A stretch of DNA of 20,555 bases. Origin: a virus. The notes under the pieces are model-generated. The model made no database searches and was not told the origin of the DNA. It saw nothing but the letters and a program-made list of their open reading frames with translations. The position numbers and the translations under genes were made by a program. This document shows positions 8,317 to 15,723 of the stretch, piece after piece. Where the stretch lies: positions 1 to 20,555 of the IMG/VR virus record IMGVR_UViG_3300046804_006004, one strand, 5' to 3'. Within the stretch, counting starts at the first letter, position 1; every line of letters begins with the position of its first letter.

Positions 8317-9054
8317 ATGGCAACCGTAAAACGTGTAACTGGTGCAAATGGTTTAACTGGTCCATGGGACATTTATAGCAATGTTGTAACTGTTCATGGC
8401 AACCTTGTTGTTACTGGTAATACATCATATATTAATAGTAATAGTTTTAATATTGGTAATGCATATATTATATTAAATGATGCAGAAACTGGTGCTGGTG
8501 TTACTAATGGTAATAGTGGTATTTGGATAGATCGTGGTAGTTTAACTAATGCTTATTGGGTATGGGATGAAGTTACAACAACATTTCGTGGAACAATTGG
8601 TGGTAATTTAGCAACAATCAGTGCAGCAAATCCAGTAAATCCAAGTGATGTAGTTACTAAAGGCTATCTTGCAAATGTTGGTGGAACGGCTGGTGGTAAC
8701 ATTACTGAAGTTCAATTCAACGTTTCTAACCTATTAACTGGTAGTCAATTCTTTACATTTAATAATGGTAATTTAAAAGTTTATAATACTGTAATTGGTA
8801 ATGGTAATGTTACTACTCAAGGCACAAATCAAGATTTAGTATTGAGTGCTAATGGTAGTACTGGATATGTTACAATAGATGACGTATTAAAAATAAGTTT
8901 TCAATCAACTCCAACCAATGTAGCAAGCACTACATTCTTATATGCAAACACTGTCGGTGTTGGTAATAGTGGATTGTTCTTTGTGAATAATAACACTAAT
9001 GATGAATTACTTGCTAAAAACAGGGCAGTTGCACTGTCACTAATCTTTGGATAA
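8317..9054 (+). CDS. Virion structural/fibre-like protein, first of a tandem paralogous pair
   Basis: A 245-residue protein starting at ATG 8317. It opens with MATVKRVTGANGLTGPWDIY, almost the same as the next gene, and the two align over their full length. It has a module NTSYINSNSFNIGNAYIILN followed by GIWIDRGS and YWVWDE, which also appears in variant form in the fibre genes at both ends of the window. A middle block reads NPSDVVTKGYLAN. The C-terminal block is GNSGLFFVNNNTNDELLAK plus a hydrophobic end, ALSLIFG. From memory, such DEL-x-K...IF endings are found in conserved T4-like marine phage structural proteins. I infer a baseplate- or neck-attached fibre. No enzyme motif is seen. Confidence 0.8.
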   Translation: MATVKRVTGANGLTGPWDIYSNVVTVHGNLVVTGNTSYINSNSFNIGNAYIILNDAETGAGVTNGNSGIWIDRGSLTNAYWVWDEVTTTFRGTIGGNLATISAANPVNPSDVVTKGYLANVGGTAGGNITEVQFNVSNLLTGSQFFTFNNGNLKVYNTVIGNGNVTTQGTNQDLVLSANGSTGYVTIDDVLKISFQSTPTNVASTTFLYANTVGVGNSGLFFVNNNTNDELLAKNRAVALSLIFG

Positions 9055-9058
9055 ATGA

Positions 9059-9820
9059 ATGGCAACAGTAAAAACTGTCACAGGAGCAAATAGTTTATAT
9101 GGTCCTTGGGACATTTACAGCAACGTTGTAACTATACATGGTAATATTAATATTATCGGGAATCTTGCTAATATTGCATCTTCATTAACAGCTATAAGCA
9201 ATGCATATGTTATTGTTAATGATGCTGAAACAGGTTCAGGTATTACAGGAAATGCAGCAGGTTATGGTAATGCTGCTGGTTTTATTGTTGATCGTGGAAC
9301 TTTACCTAATGCATTTTGGCATTTCCATGAAGTTTATGGTGGATTTATAGGTAATATAACAGGCAATTTGTCAAGAATTATGGCGGCTGATCCAACCGCA
9401 AATAGTCATGTTGTGACATTGCAGTTTTTGAGTAATACCAGTGCAGGTGTTCCAGCAGTTGGCGCAAATACATATGTTCAATATAATCAAGGTGGTGGTT
9501 TACTTTTAGGTAATGCTAATTTTACTTGGGATAATGCAAATCTTAATGTGTATAGAACACAAATTGGTAATGCAAAGATTACCACAACTGGAACAAATCA
9601 AGATTTAAAACTTTTTGGTAATGGAACGGGTGTAATTGCTATAGAAAAAGGATTAAAGTTTAATTTTAAAAACCTTACACCTACAAGTGTAAGTAGTAAT
9701 ACATTGCTCTTTGCCAATACAGTTGGTTCAGGAAATACTGGTCTATATGTGGTAAATAGTAGTAGAGGTGATGAACTTGTTGGCAAAACACGAGCCATAG
9801 GTTTCAATATAATGATTTAA
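9059..9820 (+). CDS. Virion structural/fibre-like protein, second of the tandem paralogous pair
   Basis: A 253-residue paralog of the preceding gene, started at ATG 9059. Another ATG at 9055 is out of frame. Its N-terminus is MATVKTVTGANSLYGPWDIY. Shared landmarks in the same order are NAYVIVNDAETGSGI, GFIVDRGTLPNAFWHFHE, GTNQDLKLFGNG against GTNQDLVLSANG, then GNTGLYVVNSSRGDELVGK and a hydrophobic C-terminus. The main difference is an extra Gly/Asn/Ala stretch (ITGNAAGYGNAAG) before the DRG motif. The pair most likely arose by tandem duplication and may form a hetero-oligomer or two stacked fibre rings. It lies four bases downstream of its paralog, so they are co-transcribed. Confidence 0.8.
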   Translation: MATVKTVTGANSLYGPWDIYSNVVTIHGNINIIGNLANIASSLTAISNAYVIVNDAETGSGITGNAAGYGNAAGFIVDRGTLPNAFWHFHEVYGGFIGNITGNLSRIMAADPTANSHVVTLQFLSNTSAGVPAVGANTYVQYNQGGGLLLGNANFTWDNANLNVYRTQIGNAKITTTGTNQDLKLFGNGTGVIAIEKGLKFNFKNLTPTSVSSNTLLFANTVGSGNTGLYVVNSSRGDELVGKTRAIGFNIMI

Positions 9821-9829
9821 GGATTAAAG

Positions 9830-10138
9830 ATGGCTATAAGTAACACAGTTTTAACAACAACAGCAAGTGCGATTTATACAAGTAGCGGCACCAATGTTGT
9901 CAGCCTGCTTTATTTCTGCAATACAAGCGGCAGCACAAAGACAGTGAATCTTTATCTTGTTCCAAGTGGCGGTACAGCAAATAGTAACACACAAGTTTAT
10001 GCAAATTATGCAATTACAAGCACAGATACACTTGTTGTAAACAATGAAAAAATTGTTTTAAGTAATGGTGATGCAATTTATGCAAACGCCAATGCAAATA
10101 GTAGTATTACATCAACTGTAGGATATTTTACACTCTAA
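9830..10138 (+). CDS. Small conserved structural-type protein
   Basis: A 102-residue protein starting at ATG 9830, with AAGGA at 9819-9823. The sequence alternates beta strands: VVSLLYFCNTSGSTKTVNLY, LVPSGGTANSN, TLVVNNEKIVLSNGDAIYAN, TVGYFTL. The order SLLYFCNTS, NLYLVPSG, NEKIVLSNGDAIYA resembles a small beta-sandwich protein of about 100 residues that I recall from T4-like marine phages near fibre genes; the function is not known to me. Its stop overlaps the start of the next gene by one base (TAATG at 10136-10140), which suggests coupled translation. One Cys is present. There is no signal peptide. Confidence 0.72.
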   Translation: MAISNTVLTTTASAIYTSSGTNVVSLLYFCNTSGSTKTVNLYLVPSGGTANSNTQVYANYAITSTDTLVVNNEKIVLSNGDAIYANANANSSITSTVGYFTL

Positions 10139-10542
10139 TGGCAAGATTACTAAAAAATCCTAAAATAGATGGTGCAGCAGCAATTCAGTTACCTTTAGGT
10201 GCAACTGCTGATCGTCCTGAAAATCCTGTCAATGGACAGATTCGTTATAATACAGATACACAACGTTTTGAAATATATTATAATGCATGGCAAAGTATTG
10301 CTATTTTAGGTAATGTTACTATTCCAAAAGATACATTTACTGGTGACGGAACAACTACTGTCTTTACATTAAGTTACACTCCACCAAGTGATACAAGTAT
10401 TCTTGTATTTGTTGGTAACATTGCACAGAATCCTGGCGATGCATTTACTCTGGCTGGTGCAAGTATTACATTTAGTAATCCACCACCACTTGGTCAAACA
10501 GTAGTTGTATTTCATAAATTCAATTCAACTGATGCCAATTAA
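10138..10542 (+). CDS. Small fibre/baseplate-associated protein with LPxG-x-AxRP module
   Basis: A 134-residue protein translated from ATG 10138, overlapping the previous stop by one base. It opens MARLLKNPKIDGAAAIQLPL and then GATADRPENPVNGQIRYNT and RFEIYYNAWQSI. This is a module found in many phage fibre proteins, seen again in the gene at 10586 and at the right end of the window (LPVGTTAQRPPNGTAGMLRF). The second half, DTFTGDGTTTVFTLSYTPPS to TVVVFHKF, is a compact beta domain; the gene at 10586 carries a matching block (DTFTGDGSQVNFTL). It looks like a free-standing copy of a two-domain unit otherwise embedded in the larger fibre, perhaps an attachment or cap protein. Last gene of its transcription unit. 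Confidence 0.75.
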   Translation: MARLLKNPKIDGAAAIQLPLGATADRPENPVNGQIRYNTDTQRFEIYYNAWQSIAILGNVTIPKDTFTGDGTTTVFTLSYTPPSDTSILVFVGNIAQNPGDAFTLAGASITFSNPPPLGQTVVVFHKFNSTDAN

Positions 10543-10554
10543 GGCTACAAAGAA

Positions 10555-10581
10555 AACACCATAAATATTAGATAAGGTGTT
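10555..10581 (+). promoter_or_regulatory. Inverted repeat enclosing a late promoter and the ribosome site
   Basis: AACACC (10555-10560) pairs with GGTGTT (10576-10581). The late promoter lies in the left arm and loop, and the AAGG ribosome site (10574-10577) partly in the right arm. A transcript starting at the promoter would lack the left arm; a read-through transcript could fold and hide the ribosome site. Confidence 0.5.
10560..10567 (+). promoter_or_regulatory. T4-type late promoter (CATAAATA)
   Basis: CATAAATA followed by TTAG, one mismatch from TATAAATA, ends 18 bases before the ATG at 10586. It lies in the 43-base gap between two genes. Confidence 0.75.
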
Positions 10582-10585
10582 ATAA

Positions 10586-12388
10586 ATGTCAATACTTGGA
10601 AAAGTTGCAGGTCCAATGCTTAAAGACAATCTGTTGCGTAATGGCACAGATTTAATCATTGACACTGACCTTGTATATTTTGATGTAGCAAATCGTCGTG
10701 TTGGTATCTATACCACTATGCCTGGTAATACATTATCTGTTAATGGTAGTGTTTTAGCCAGTAATGTCTATATAAACAACAATCAAATTACCAGTGTAAA
10801 TGGTAATCTTTTTTTAAACTCTGCTACAGGAAATATAAACGTAAATGGTTTACGTGTAACAAATGTTTCTATGCCTGTAGAATTATATGATGCAACCAAT
10901 AAACTTTATGTTGATACTGCAATTGCTACTGCTGAACCAAACCTTACAATAAGCGATGGCACACATATTGATAATGTTGGTATTAATTATCAAACACTAA
11001 CATTCTTTGGTAATACTGCTCAAATGAATGTTTGGGTTTCTAATAATCAAGTAACTTATGGTTTTATTCCTAACCCAACTGTTTATGGTAATTTAACGGT
11101 AAATGGTAATACAAATAGTAATTTAGTAGGTTTAATTTTAACTAATAGTCAACCGTATCTTAATAATCTAGATACAGTCAGTGTTAATTCAGTTAATGTT
11201 AGTGGAAACTTAAAGGCTAATGCTGTAGAAGCATGGCAAATCGGTAATACAAACACAATACTTGAAGGAACTATTGCTACTGTAAGTTCAAGTCAACCAA
11301 ATATAACAAGCACTGGTACGTTAGTTTCACTCAATGTTGCTGGTAATATTACAAGTGCTAATCTTATAACAGGCAATATCAATAGCAGTTATATTATAAG
11401 CAATGCTAACATTTCTGCACAAAATCTTAACATCGCAAGTAGTATAGTTTCTACTAACGTAAATGCAAATGTTTACACAAATTATATTACTGGTCAAGCA
11501 ACTAATGGCAACATTTTTTTAACTCCAACTGGTATTGGTATTGTAAACATTACAGGTAATACTGCACTACAAGTACCAAGTGGTAACAATGGCGAATACC
11601 CAACATTTACAACACCTGGAATGATTCGTTGGAATACAAGTTATAATTATTTGGAAGTTTATACTGGAACTACATGGGAAGCTGTTGGTCTTGAAGGAAC
11701 AACAGTTGTTACCAGTGATACATTTACTGGTGATGGTTCACAAGTAAACTTTACATTAACACAGAATAATACTACACAAGGCACACTTGTTAGTATAAAC
11801 GGTGTGTTACAGATTCCAACAACCAGTTATACTGTTACTGGTAATGTATTAACATTTAGTGAAGCACCACTATCTACTGACGTTATTGAAGCAAGAACGT
11901 ATTCACCAGGTTCAACAGTTAGTGGTATTCGCAACGATAATTCACGTTTCTATATTCATACAGATTATCTTGGACCAGCACTTGAAAAATTAACAACAAT
12001 TGCAAATAGTGTAATTGTTGCTGAAACTACACAAGCTAATACAGCAATCTTTAATGTGTTAAATTTAAGTTCTGGTATTGCGGCAAATGTTAGTAATATT
12101 GCTGTTAATACCACAACTTCCATTATTGATAGTTTTAATCCTGCAATGTATAGAACTGCAAAGTATTTGATAAGTGCTACAAATACTACAAGTAACTATT
12201 ATCAGTCAGCAGAAGCTATGATTATCCATAATGGTTCCACTGCAAACATAACAACTTACAATGTTGTAGCTACGAATGGACAGTTCTTTACTCTATCTGC
12301 TAATGTTTATAGCGGCAGTGTGCGACTTTGGGCAACCACAACAGCTAATACTAACTTTAAAATAAGCAATCTTTACATACCAGTATAA
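10586..12388 (+). CDS. Large tail-fibre/virion structural protein with embedded LPxG-type and beta modules
   Basis: A 600-residue protein starting at ATG 10586 behind its own late promoter. The N-terminus, MSILGKVAGPMLKDNLLRNG followed by DLVYFDVANRRVGIYTT, is typical of fibres that attach to a baseplate or neck structure. Residues of about 70-310 are an Asn/Thr/Gly/Val-rich shaft (VNGNTNSNLVG, LTNSQPYLNN, ISTGT-type repeats). Then follows GMIRWNTSYNYLEVYTGTTW, a block DTFTGDGSQVNFTL matching the small gene just upstream, and IRNDNSRFYIHTDYLGPALE. A more alpha/beta-mixed end carries NPAMYRTAKYLISATNTTSN, ending in NLYIPV. No chaperone or protease end is visible. It is probably a structural baseplate-proximal fibre; the exact T4 counterpart cannot be named from sequence alone. 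Confidence 0.78.
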   Translation: MSILGKVAGPMLKDNLLRNGTDLIIDTDLVYFDVANRRVGIYTTMPGNTLSVNGSVLASNVYINNNQITSVNGNLFLNSATGNINVNGLRVTNVSMPVELYDATNKLYVDTAIATAEPNLTISDGTHIDNVGINYQTLTFFGNTAQMNVWVSNNQVTYGFIPNPTVYGNLTVNGNTNSNLVGLILTNSQPYLNNLDTVSVNSVNVSGNLKANAVEAWQIGNTNTILEGTIATVSSSQPNITSTGTLVSLNVAGNITSANLITGNINSSYIISNANISAQNLNIASSIVSTNVNANVYTNYITGQATNGNIFLTPTGIGIVNITGNTALQVPSGNNGEYPTFTTPGMIRWNTSYNYLEVYTGTTWEAVGLEGTTVVTSDTFTGDGSQVNFTLTQNNTTQGTLVSINGVLQIPTTSYTVTGNVLTFSEAPLSTDVIEARTYSPGSTVSGIRNDNSRFYIHTDYLGPALEKLTTIANSVIVAETTQANTAIFNVLNLSSGIAANVSNIAVNTTTSIIDSFNPAMYRTAKYLISATNTTSNYYQSAEAMIIHNGSTANITTYNVVATNGQFFTLSANVYSGSVRLWATTTANTNFKISNLYIPV

Positions 12389-12404
12389 TAAGTGGCTATT
12401 ACTG

Positions 12405-12412
12405 CATAAATA
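12405..12412 (+). promoter_or_regulatory. T4-type late promoter (CATAAATA)
   Basis: CATAAATA followed by TTCC, one mismatch from TATAAATA, ends 20 bases before the ATG at 12433. A GGAG ribosome site is at 12421-12424. Confidence 0.75.
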
Positions 12413-12435
12413 TTCCTAACGGAGTTGCATTTATG
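12405..12435 (+). promoter_or_regulatory. Inverted repeat linking a late promoter to the start codon
   Basis: CATAAAT (12405-12411), inside the promoter, is the exact reverse complement of ATTTATG (12429-12435), which contains the start codon. The loop holds the ribosome site. The stem is AT-rich and weak on its own, but the arrangement matches that at 10555-10581 and 18744-18782. Confidence 0.4.
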
Positions 12436-14286
12436 TCTTATACCATTACATACGCAAATGGTGCTAATTCGATTGTCATTGCTGATGGAACATTAGATAA
12501 CAGCACAAGTATATCACTCGTTGGTAAGAATTATCCCAATTATGGTCAGTATCTTGACCAAAACTTTCTTAATATGTTGGAGAACTTTGCCAGCGGCAGT
12601 CAACCAAGCAATCCAGTTGTTGGACAGATTTGGTATAATACTACTAAAGGTGCGCTACAAGTATATAATGGTGTAATTTTTAAAAATATTGCAAGTGCAA
12701 CAAATAGTCCAACTTCACCTACAAGCAGTGTTGCGGGTGACTTATGGTTTGATAGTGCTAACCAACAACTTAATGTTTACAATGGAACAGGTTGGGTAAC
12801 AATTGGGCCACTTGGTGGTGCTGGTCAAGTTGTTAGTGAAACAATAACAGATACTCTGGCAGGTAATCATGATGTTATTAGTATGAAGATTAATAACGTC
12901 CGTTATGCTATTTTAAGTAAAGATGCAACATTTACACCTTCAACCACAATAAGTGGTTTTAGTACAATTTCACCAGGTTTCAATATTGCTTCTACTGCTT
13001 TTGTTAGTAACAATAAGTTTGTTGGTCAAGCAAGTGATAGTGCTGCACTTAATGGTATTAGTGGCAGTAGCTTTATGCGTAATGATTCAAATACTGGCAC
13101 GGTTGGTATTTTAAGTGTAACAAATAATAGCGGTATTTCTTGGGGAACAACAGGACAAGGACAGGTTAGCGTATACAGCAATGAAGTTCGTTTTGATAAT
13201 GTTTTAAACAATGGTATTATTAGAATGAGAACAAGAAATGGCAGTGGTGCTGTTGTTGATGCGCTTGACATTCTTGCTAATGCTGATGTGCAAGTTAATG
13301 GTAATTTGATTGTTCTTGGTGATTTAGATGTTGTAACAAGTAATGAAATTGCAGTAATCAGTGGAACATCTGCTGCTTACAGTACAACAAGTGGTGCATT
13401 ACAAGTTTCAGGTGGCGCTGGTATTGTTGGTAATATCATTGTTGGTGGTCCAAATAATGCATTTACGGGTAATGTTTATGTTGGTAATCTAATTGCTAAT
13501 GGAAGTAGCAACAATGGTAATGTTTATGCAAACTATGTAATGGCTGGCACTATTGGTAATAGTAGTGCAACACTTACTGGAACTATAAGCACTGCTTCAC
13601 AAACAAATATTACAACAATTGGAACATTAACATCATTGCAAGTAAGTGGTGCCGCAGGTTTTACAGGTGGAACTGTTACATTTAATCCAACAACAACTTA
13701 TAAATTAATTCTTGGAAATGTTGGCAACGTTCAAATTGCTGGTGGAACAAATGGACAAGTTCTTTCAACTGATGGAAGTAGTAATCTTAATTGGTATACA
13801 ATTCCAACTCCAGTTACAGGTGGCGCAACTGCTGGTCAACTTGCAATATACACAAGTGCAGCAAATATTGCTGGTAATAGCAGTGTTACATTTAATGGTT
13901 CTAATGTAAGTATCACTGGTGGTTTACTTGCTACACAAGATATCGTAGCTTTCTATTCTGACCAACGCTTAAAAACTGATATTACACCAATTACAAATGC
14001 TGTAGAAAAAGTTAAAGCAATTAGTGGTGTTACATACAGAACAAATGATGTTGCGGCAAGTCTTGGCATTGGCGATGACCGTGAACATGTTGGTGTGCTT
14101 GCACAAGAAATACAACAAGTCTTACCACAAGTTGTGTTACAAGCGCCATTTGATATTGATCCAACTAACGGTAGTATCAGTGGTGAACATTATTTGACAG
14201 TTCAATACGATAAAATTGTTCCGCTTCTTATTCAGGCAATTAAGGAATTAAGTGCAGAGGTTGAGGCATTAAAAGCAGCGAGGTAA
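12433..14286 (+). CDS. Tail fibre/spike with C-terminal peptidase-S74 self-cleaving chaperone
   Basis: A 617-residue protein starting at ATG 12433 behind GGAG. The N-terminal domain carries NSTSISLVGKNYPNYGQYLD, QNFLNMLENFASGSQPSNP and two copies of a GQIWYNTTKGALQVYNG-type block. From memory this is a typical baseplate-attachment N-terminus of cyanophage-like T4 fibres. A Gly/Asn/Thr shaft follows. The C-terminal 109 residues begin at SDQRLKTDI (Ser509, base 13957) and match the intramolecular chaperone of endosialidase family (peptidase S74). Further marks are HVGVLAQEIQQVLPQVV, HYLTVQYDKIVPLLIQAIKE and a final coiled-coil-like SAEVEALKAA. In this family the chaperone trimerises the fibre and then cuts itself off just before the Ser of the SD-x-RLK motif, so mature fibre would end at Tyr508. 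No tail-spike enzyme domain is seen before it. Confidence 0.92.
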   Translation: MSYTITYANGANSIVIADGTLDNSTSISLVGKNYPNYGQYLDQNFLNMLENFASGSQPSNPVVGQIWYNTTKGALQVYNGVIFKNIASATNSPTSPTSSVAGDLWFDSANQQLNVYNGTGWVTIGPLGGAGQVVSETITDTLAGNHDVISMKINNVRYAILSKDATFTPSTTISGFSTISPGFNIASTAFVSNNKFVGQASDSAALNGISGSSFMRNDSNTGTVGILSVTNNSGISWGTTGQGQVSVYSNEVRFDNVLNNGIIRMRTRNGSGAVVDALDILANADVQVNGNLIVLGDLDVVTSNEIAVISGTSAAYSTTSGALQVSGGAGIVGNIIVGGPNNAFTGNVYVGNLIANGSSNNGNVYANYVMAGTIGNSSATLTGTISTASQTNITTIGTLTSLQVSGAAGFTGGTVTFNPTTTYKLILGNVGNVQIAGGTNGQVLSTDGSSNLNWYTIPTPVTGGATAGQLAIYTSAANIAGNSSVTFNGSNVSITGGLLATQDIVAFYSDQRLKTDITPITNAVEKVKAISGVTYRTNDVAASLGIGDDREHVGVLAQEIQQVLPQVVLQAPFDIDPTNGSISGEHYLTVQYDKIVPLLIQAIKELSAEVEALKAAR

Positions 14287-14290
14287 TTAA

Positions 14291-15304
14291 ATGGCTTTTG
14301 TTCCTAACTCTGGTGTAGTAAGCACTGATATAATAAGTGATGTGTTTGGGTTAGGCGACGATTTTAATAATTATCGTGGCACAATATGGTATTATCCAGC
14401 AAATTTAACTTATGGTTACTTTAGTACTGGAACAATAAAATCCAGTGACTTTTATGGTAAACAACCTAATGATCCTGCAACTGCTGGTGTTTTGTTTAGT
14501 AACACTGCTGGTAGTGGAAGTTTTGTTGTTCCGCTTTATAGAAATACAATTACTATAGAAATATGGGGTGCAGGCGGTAGTGGTGGTGGAGGTAATGGTG
14601 GTGCTGGTGCAAAAGGTGGTGATAGCAGTGCATTAGGTATCACAGTGGGCGGTGGAGATGGTGGAAAAGCAGGTAATATTCCTGTACCCCCACCAAAAAT
14701 AATTGACAACCCAAGTGGTGGTAAAGATGCTGCAAACCCACCAGGCTATTATAGCGGTCAAGGTGGATATGGTCAAAATGGTGGTGGTAATCAGGTTGTA
14801 GGTAGTGGACCAGGTGGAACTATTCAAGATTGTATTGTCCCAACTGCATTAATAACCTTAGATGATGGAACACAAAAAGAGGTCCAATATATTAAAATTG
14901 GTGACAAAGTAAAATCTAAAAATGAAAAAAATAATATTGTGATTGGTATTAGTAACCCAGTTTTTAATGGTAGTCTTGTTGCGTTTAATGATAGTAATTA
15001 CTTTATTACTGAAACACATCCATTATTAACGGATAAAGGATGGGGTACATTTAATTTAGAATTATTTAAATCATGTAAGCCAGATGAATATCAAAAGATA
15101 GTAGAAGATAATAATGGTAATGATTTAATAGAAATTAATGAAAAAATAAAACTTGCTAAAATCGTTAAAGATTCTGTTGAATTTTATGAGTGTAAAAATA
15201 TTACATATAAAGAGGTTACAAATTTTACGGTTTATAAATTATCAGTTGATGGCGATAAGACTTTTATATGTGAAAATTATGTATCACATAATAAACCAAT
15301 TTAA
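14291..15304 (+). CDS. Glycine-rich tail adhesin N-terminal half fused to a C-terminal Hint (intein-like) domain
   Basis: A 337-residue protein starting at ATG 14291, four bases after the S74 fibre gene. Residues of about 1-60 are an adaptor (DVFGLGDDFNNYRGTIWYYP ... IKSSDFYGKQP) that also opens the gene at 15724. Residues of about 67-180 begin a glycine-rich tip domain: GSGSFVVPLYRNTITIEIWG, then AGGSGGGGNGGAGAKGG. At Cys181 (after GGTIQD) a Hint domain begins: CIVPTALITLDDGTQKEV, IKIGDKVKSK, the TxxH block TETHPLLT (His243), and a C-terminal block VYKLSVDGDKTFICENYVSHN ending His333-Asn334. Only KPI follows before the stop. At 154 residues there is no room for a homing endonuclease. The residue after Asn334 is Lys, not Cys/Ser/Thr, so ordinary intein ligation is unlikely, but N- or C-terminal cleavage remains chemically possible. 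The rest of the glycine-rich domain seems to be in the next ORF. Confidence 0.88.
   Translation: MAFVPNSGVVSTDIISDVFGLGDDFNNYRGTIWYYPANLTYGYFSTGTIKSSDFYGKQPNDPATAGVLFSNTAGSGSFVVPLYRNTITIEIWGAGGSGGGGNGGAGAKGGDSSALGITVGGGDGGKAGNIPVPPPKIIDNPSGGKDAANPPGYYSGQGGYGQNGGGNQVVGSGPGGTIQDCIVPTALITLDDGTQKEVQYIKIGDKVKSKNEKNNIVIGISNPVFNGSLVAFNDSNYFITETHPLLTDKGWGTFNLELFKSCKPDEYQKIVEDNNGNDLIEINEKIKLAKIVKDSVEFYECKNITYKEVTNFTVYKLSVDGDKTFICENYVSHNKPI
14831..15292 (+). other. Hint (hedgehog/intein) domain coding segment
   Basis: This segment encodes residues 181-334 of the adhesin, from Cys181 to Asn334. It contains the first nucleophile Cys, the TxxH motif (Thr240, His243) and the terminal His-Asn pair, so every residue for an N-S acyl shift and Asn cyclisation is present. 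Its Lys/Glu/Asn/Ile-rich composition contrasts with the Gly/Thr/Asn composition of the flanking host protein, consistent with insertion. Confidence 0.85.
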
Positions 15305-15317
15305 AAAAATGTTAACA

Positions 15318-15339
15318 TATAGTAACAAAACTTACTATA
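15318..15339 (+). promoter_or_regulatory. 8-bp inverted repeat overlapping a late promoter
   Basis: TATAGTAA (15318-15325) and TTACTATA (15332-15339) are perfect reverse complements around a 6-base loop. The right arm overlaps the promoter octamer by four bases. A 10-base palindrome, ATGTTAACAT, lies just upstream at 15309-15318. These could be a protein-binding site or a weak RNA hairpin ending the upstream message. Confidence 0.5.
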
Positions 15340-15343
15340 AATA
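15336..15343 (+). promoter_or_regulatory. T4-type late promoter, exact consensus TATAAATA
   Basis: TATAAATA followed by TTTC is an exact match to the T4 late promoter consensus. It ends 16 bases before the ATG at 15360 and gives the C-terminal adhesin fragment its own transcription start, separate from the Hint-bearing N-terminal half. Confidence 0.85.
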
Positions 15344-15359
15344 TTTCAAAGGATAAAAA

Positions 15360-15722
15360 ATGACAACGGGAACACCTGGAACAGGCGGTAGTGGTGGAAC
15401 TATAAATGATAAACCAACACCATCAATCGCTAATCCACGTTCATTTACATTTTTAAATGGAAATAGTGGTAGAACAGGTTCTACTGCAAACACTTATAGT
15501 TATTCTAATGCAAATGTTGGGGTCGGTGGCGGCGGTTCTACGGTAACAAATACTAATGGTACTGCAACAGGTGGTGCAGGCGGTGCAGGTGCTTATATTA
15601 AAATTGTTTATGGACCTGGTCAATTGACTGCTGGTAATGTATTAAGCTATATTATTGGTGCTGGAGGAACAACTGGTGCAATTGATGGCACAAATGGTGG
15701 AATAAAAATAACTTGGACTTAA
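15360..15722 (+). CDS. Separate C-terminal half of a glycine-rich adhesin domain
   Basis: A 120-residue protein starting at ATG 15360 with AAAGGA at 15348-15353. It lacks the adaptor and first beta strands expected of a glycine-rich tip protein and holds only the closing part: TNGTATGGAGGAGAYIKIVY, GPGQLTAGNVLSYIIGAGG, NGGIKITWT. That is the usual C-terminal end of the domain whose first half precedes the Hint domain in the gene upstream. Its early sequence GGTINDKPT matches the two residues runs flanking the Hint domain (GGTIQD before, KPI after) as if the insertion were absent. An in-frame TAA at 15354 rules out simple read-through from upstream. It may assemble with the N-terminal half as a split adhesin, or be the remnant of a duplicated gene. 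Confidence 0.75.
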   Translation: MTTGTPGTGGSGGTINDKPTPSIANPRSFTFLNGNSGRTGSTANTYSYSNANVGVGGGGSTVTNTNGTATGGAGGAGAYIKIVYGPGQLTAGNVLSYIIGAGGTTGAIDGTNGGIKITWT

Positions 15723-15723
15723 A

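Noticed and set aside
9055-9057. ATG at 9055 as the start of the second paralog
   Set aside because: It is out of frame; the ATG at 9059 gives the N-terminus that matches the first paralog.
10511-10520. CATAAATT at 10513-10520 as a further late promoter
   Set aside because: It lies inside a gene, lacks the final A, and a better octamer lies at 10560 in the gap.
14831-15292. A normal protein-splicing intein
   Set aside because: The C-terminal neighbour of Asn334 is Lys instead of Cys, Ser or Thr and the C-extein is three residues long, so ligation is not expected. It is better called a Hint or intein-like domain.
14291-15722. A sequencing frameshift splitting one adhesin gene in two
   Set aside because: The first ORF ends right after the Hint His-Asn with its own stop. 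The second has an exact late promoter, a ribosome site and an in-frame TAA just before its ATG. Joining the two would need more than one indel.
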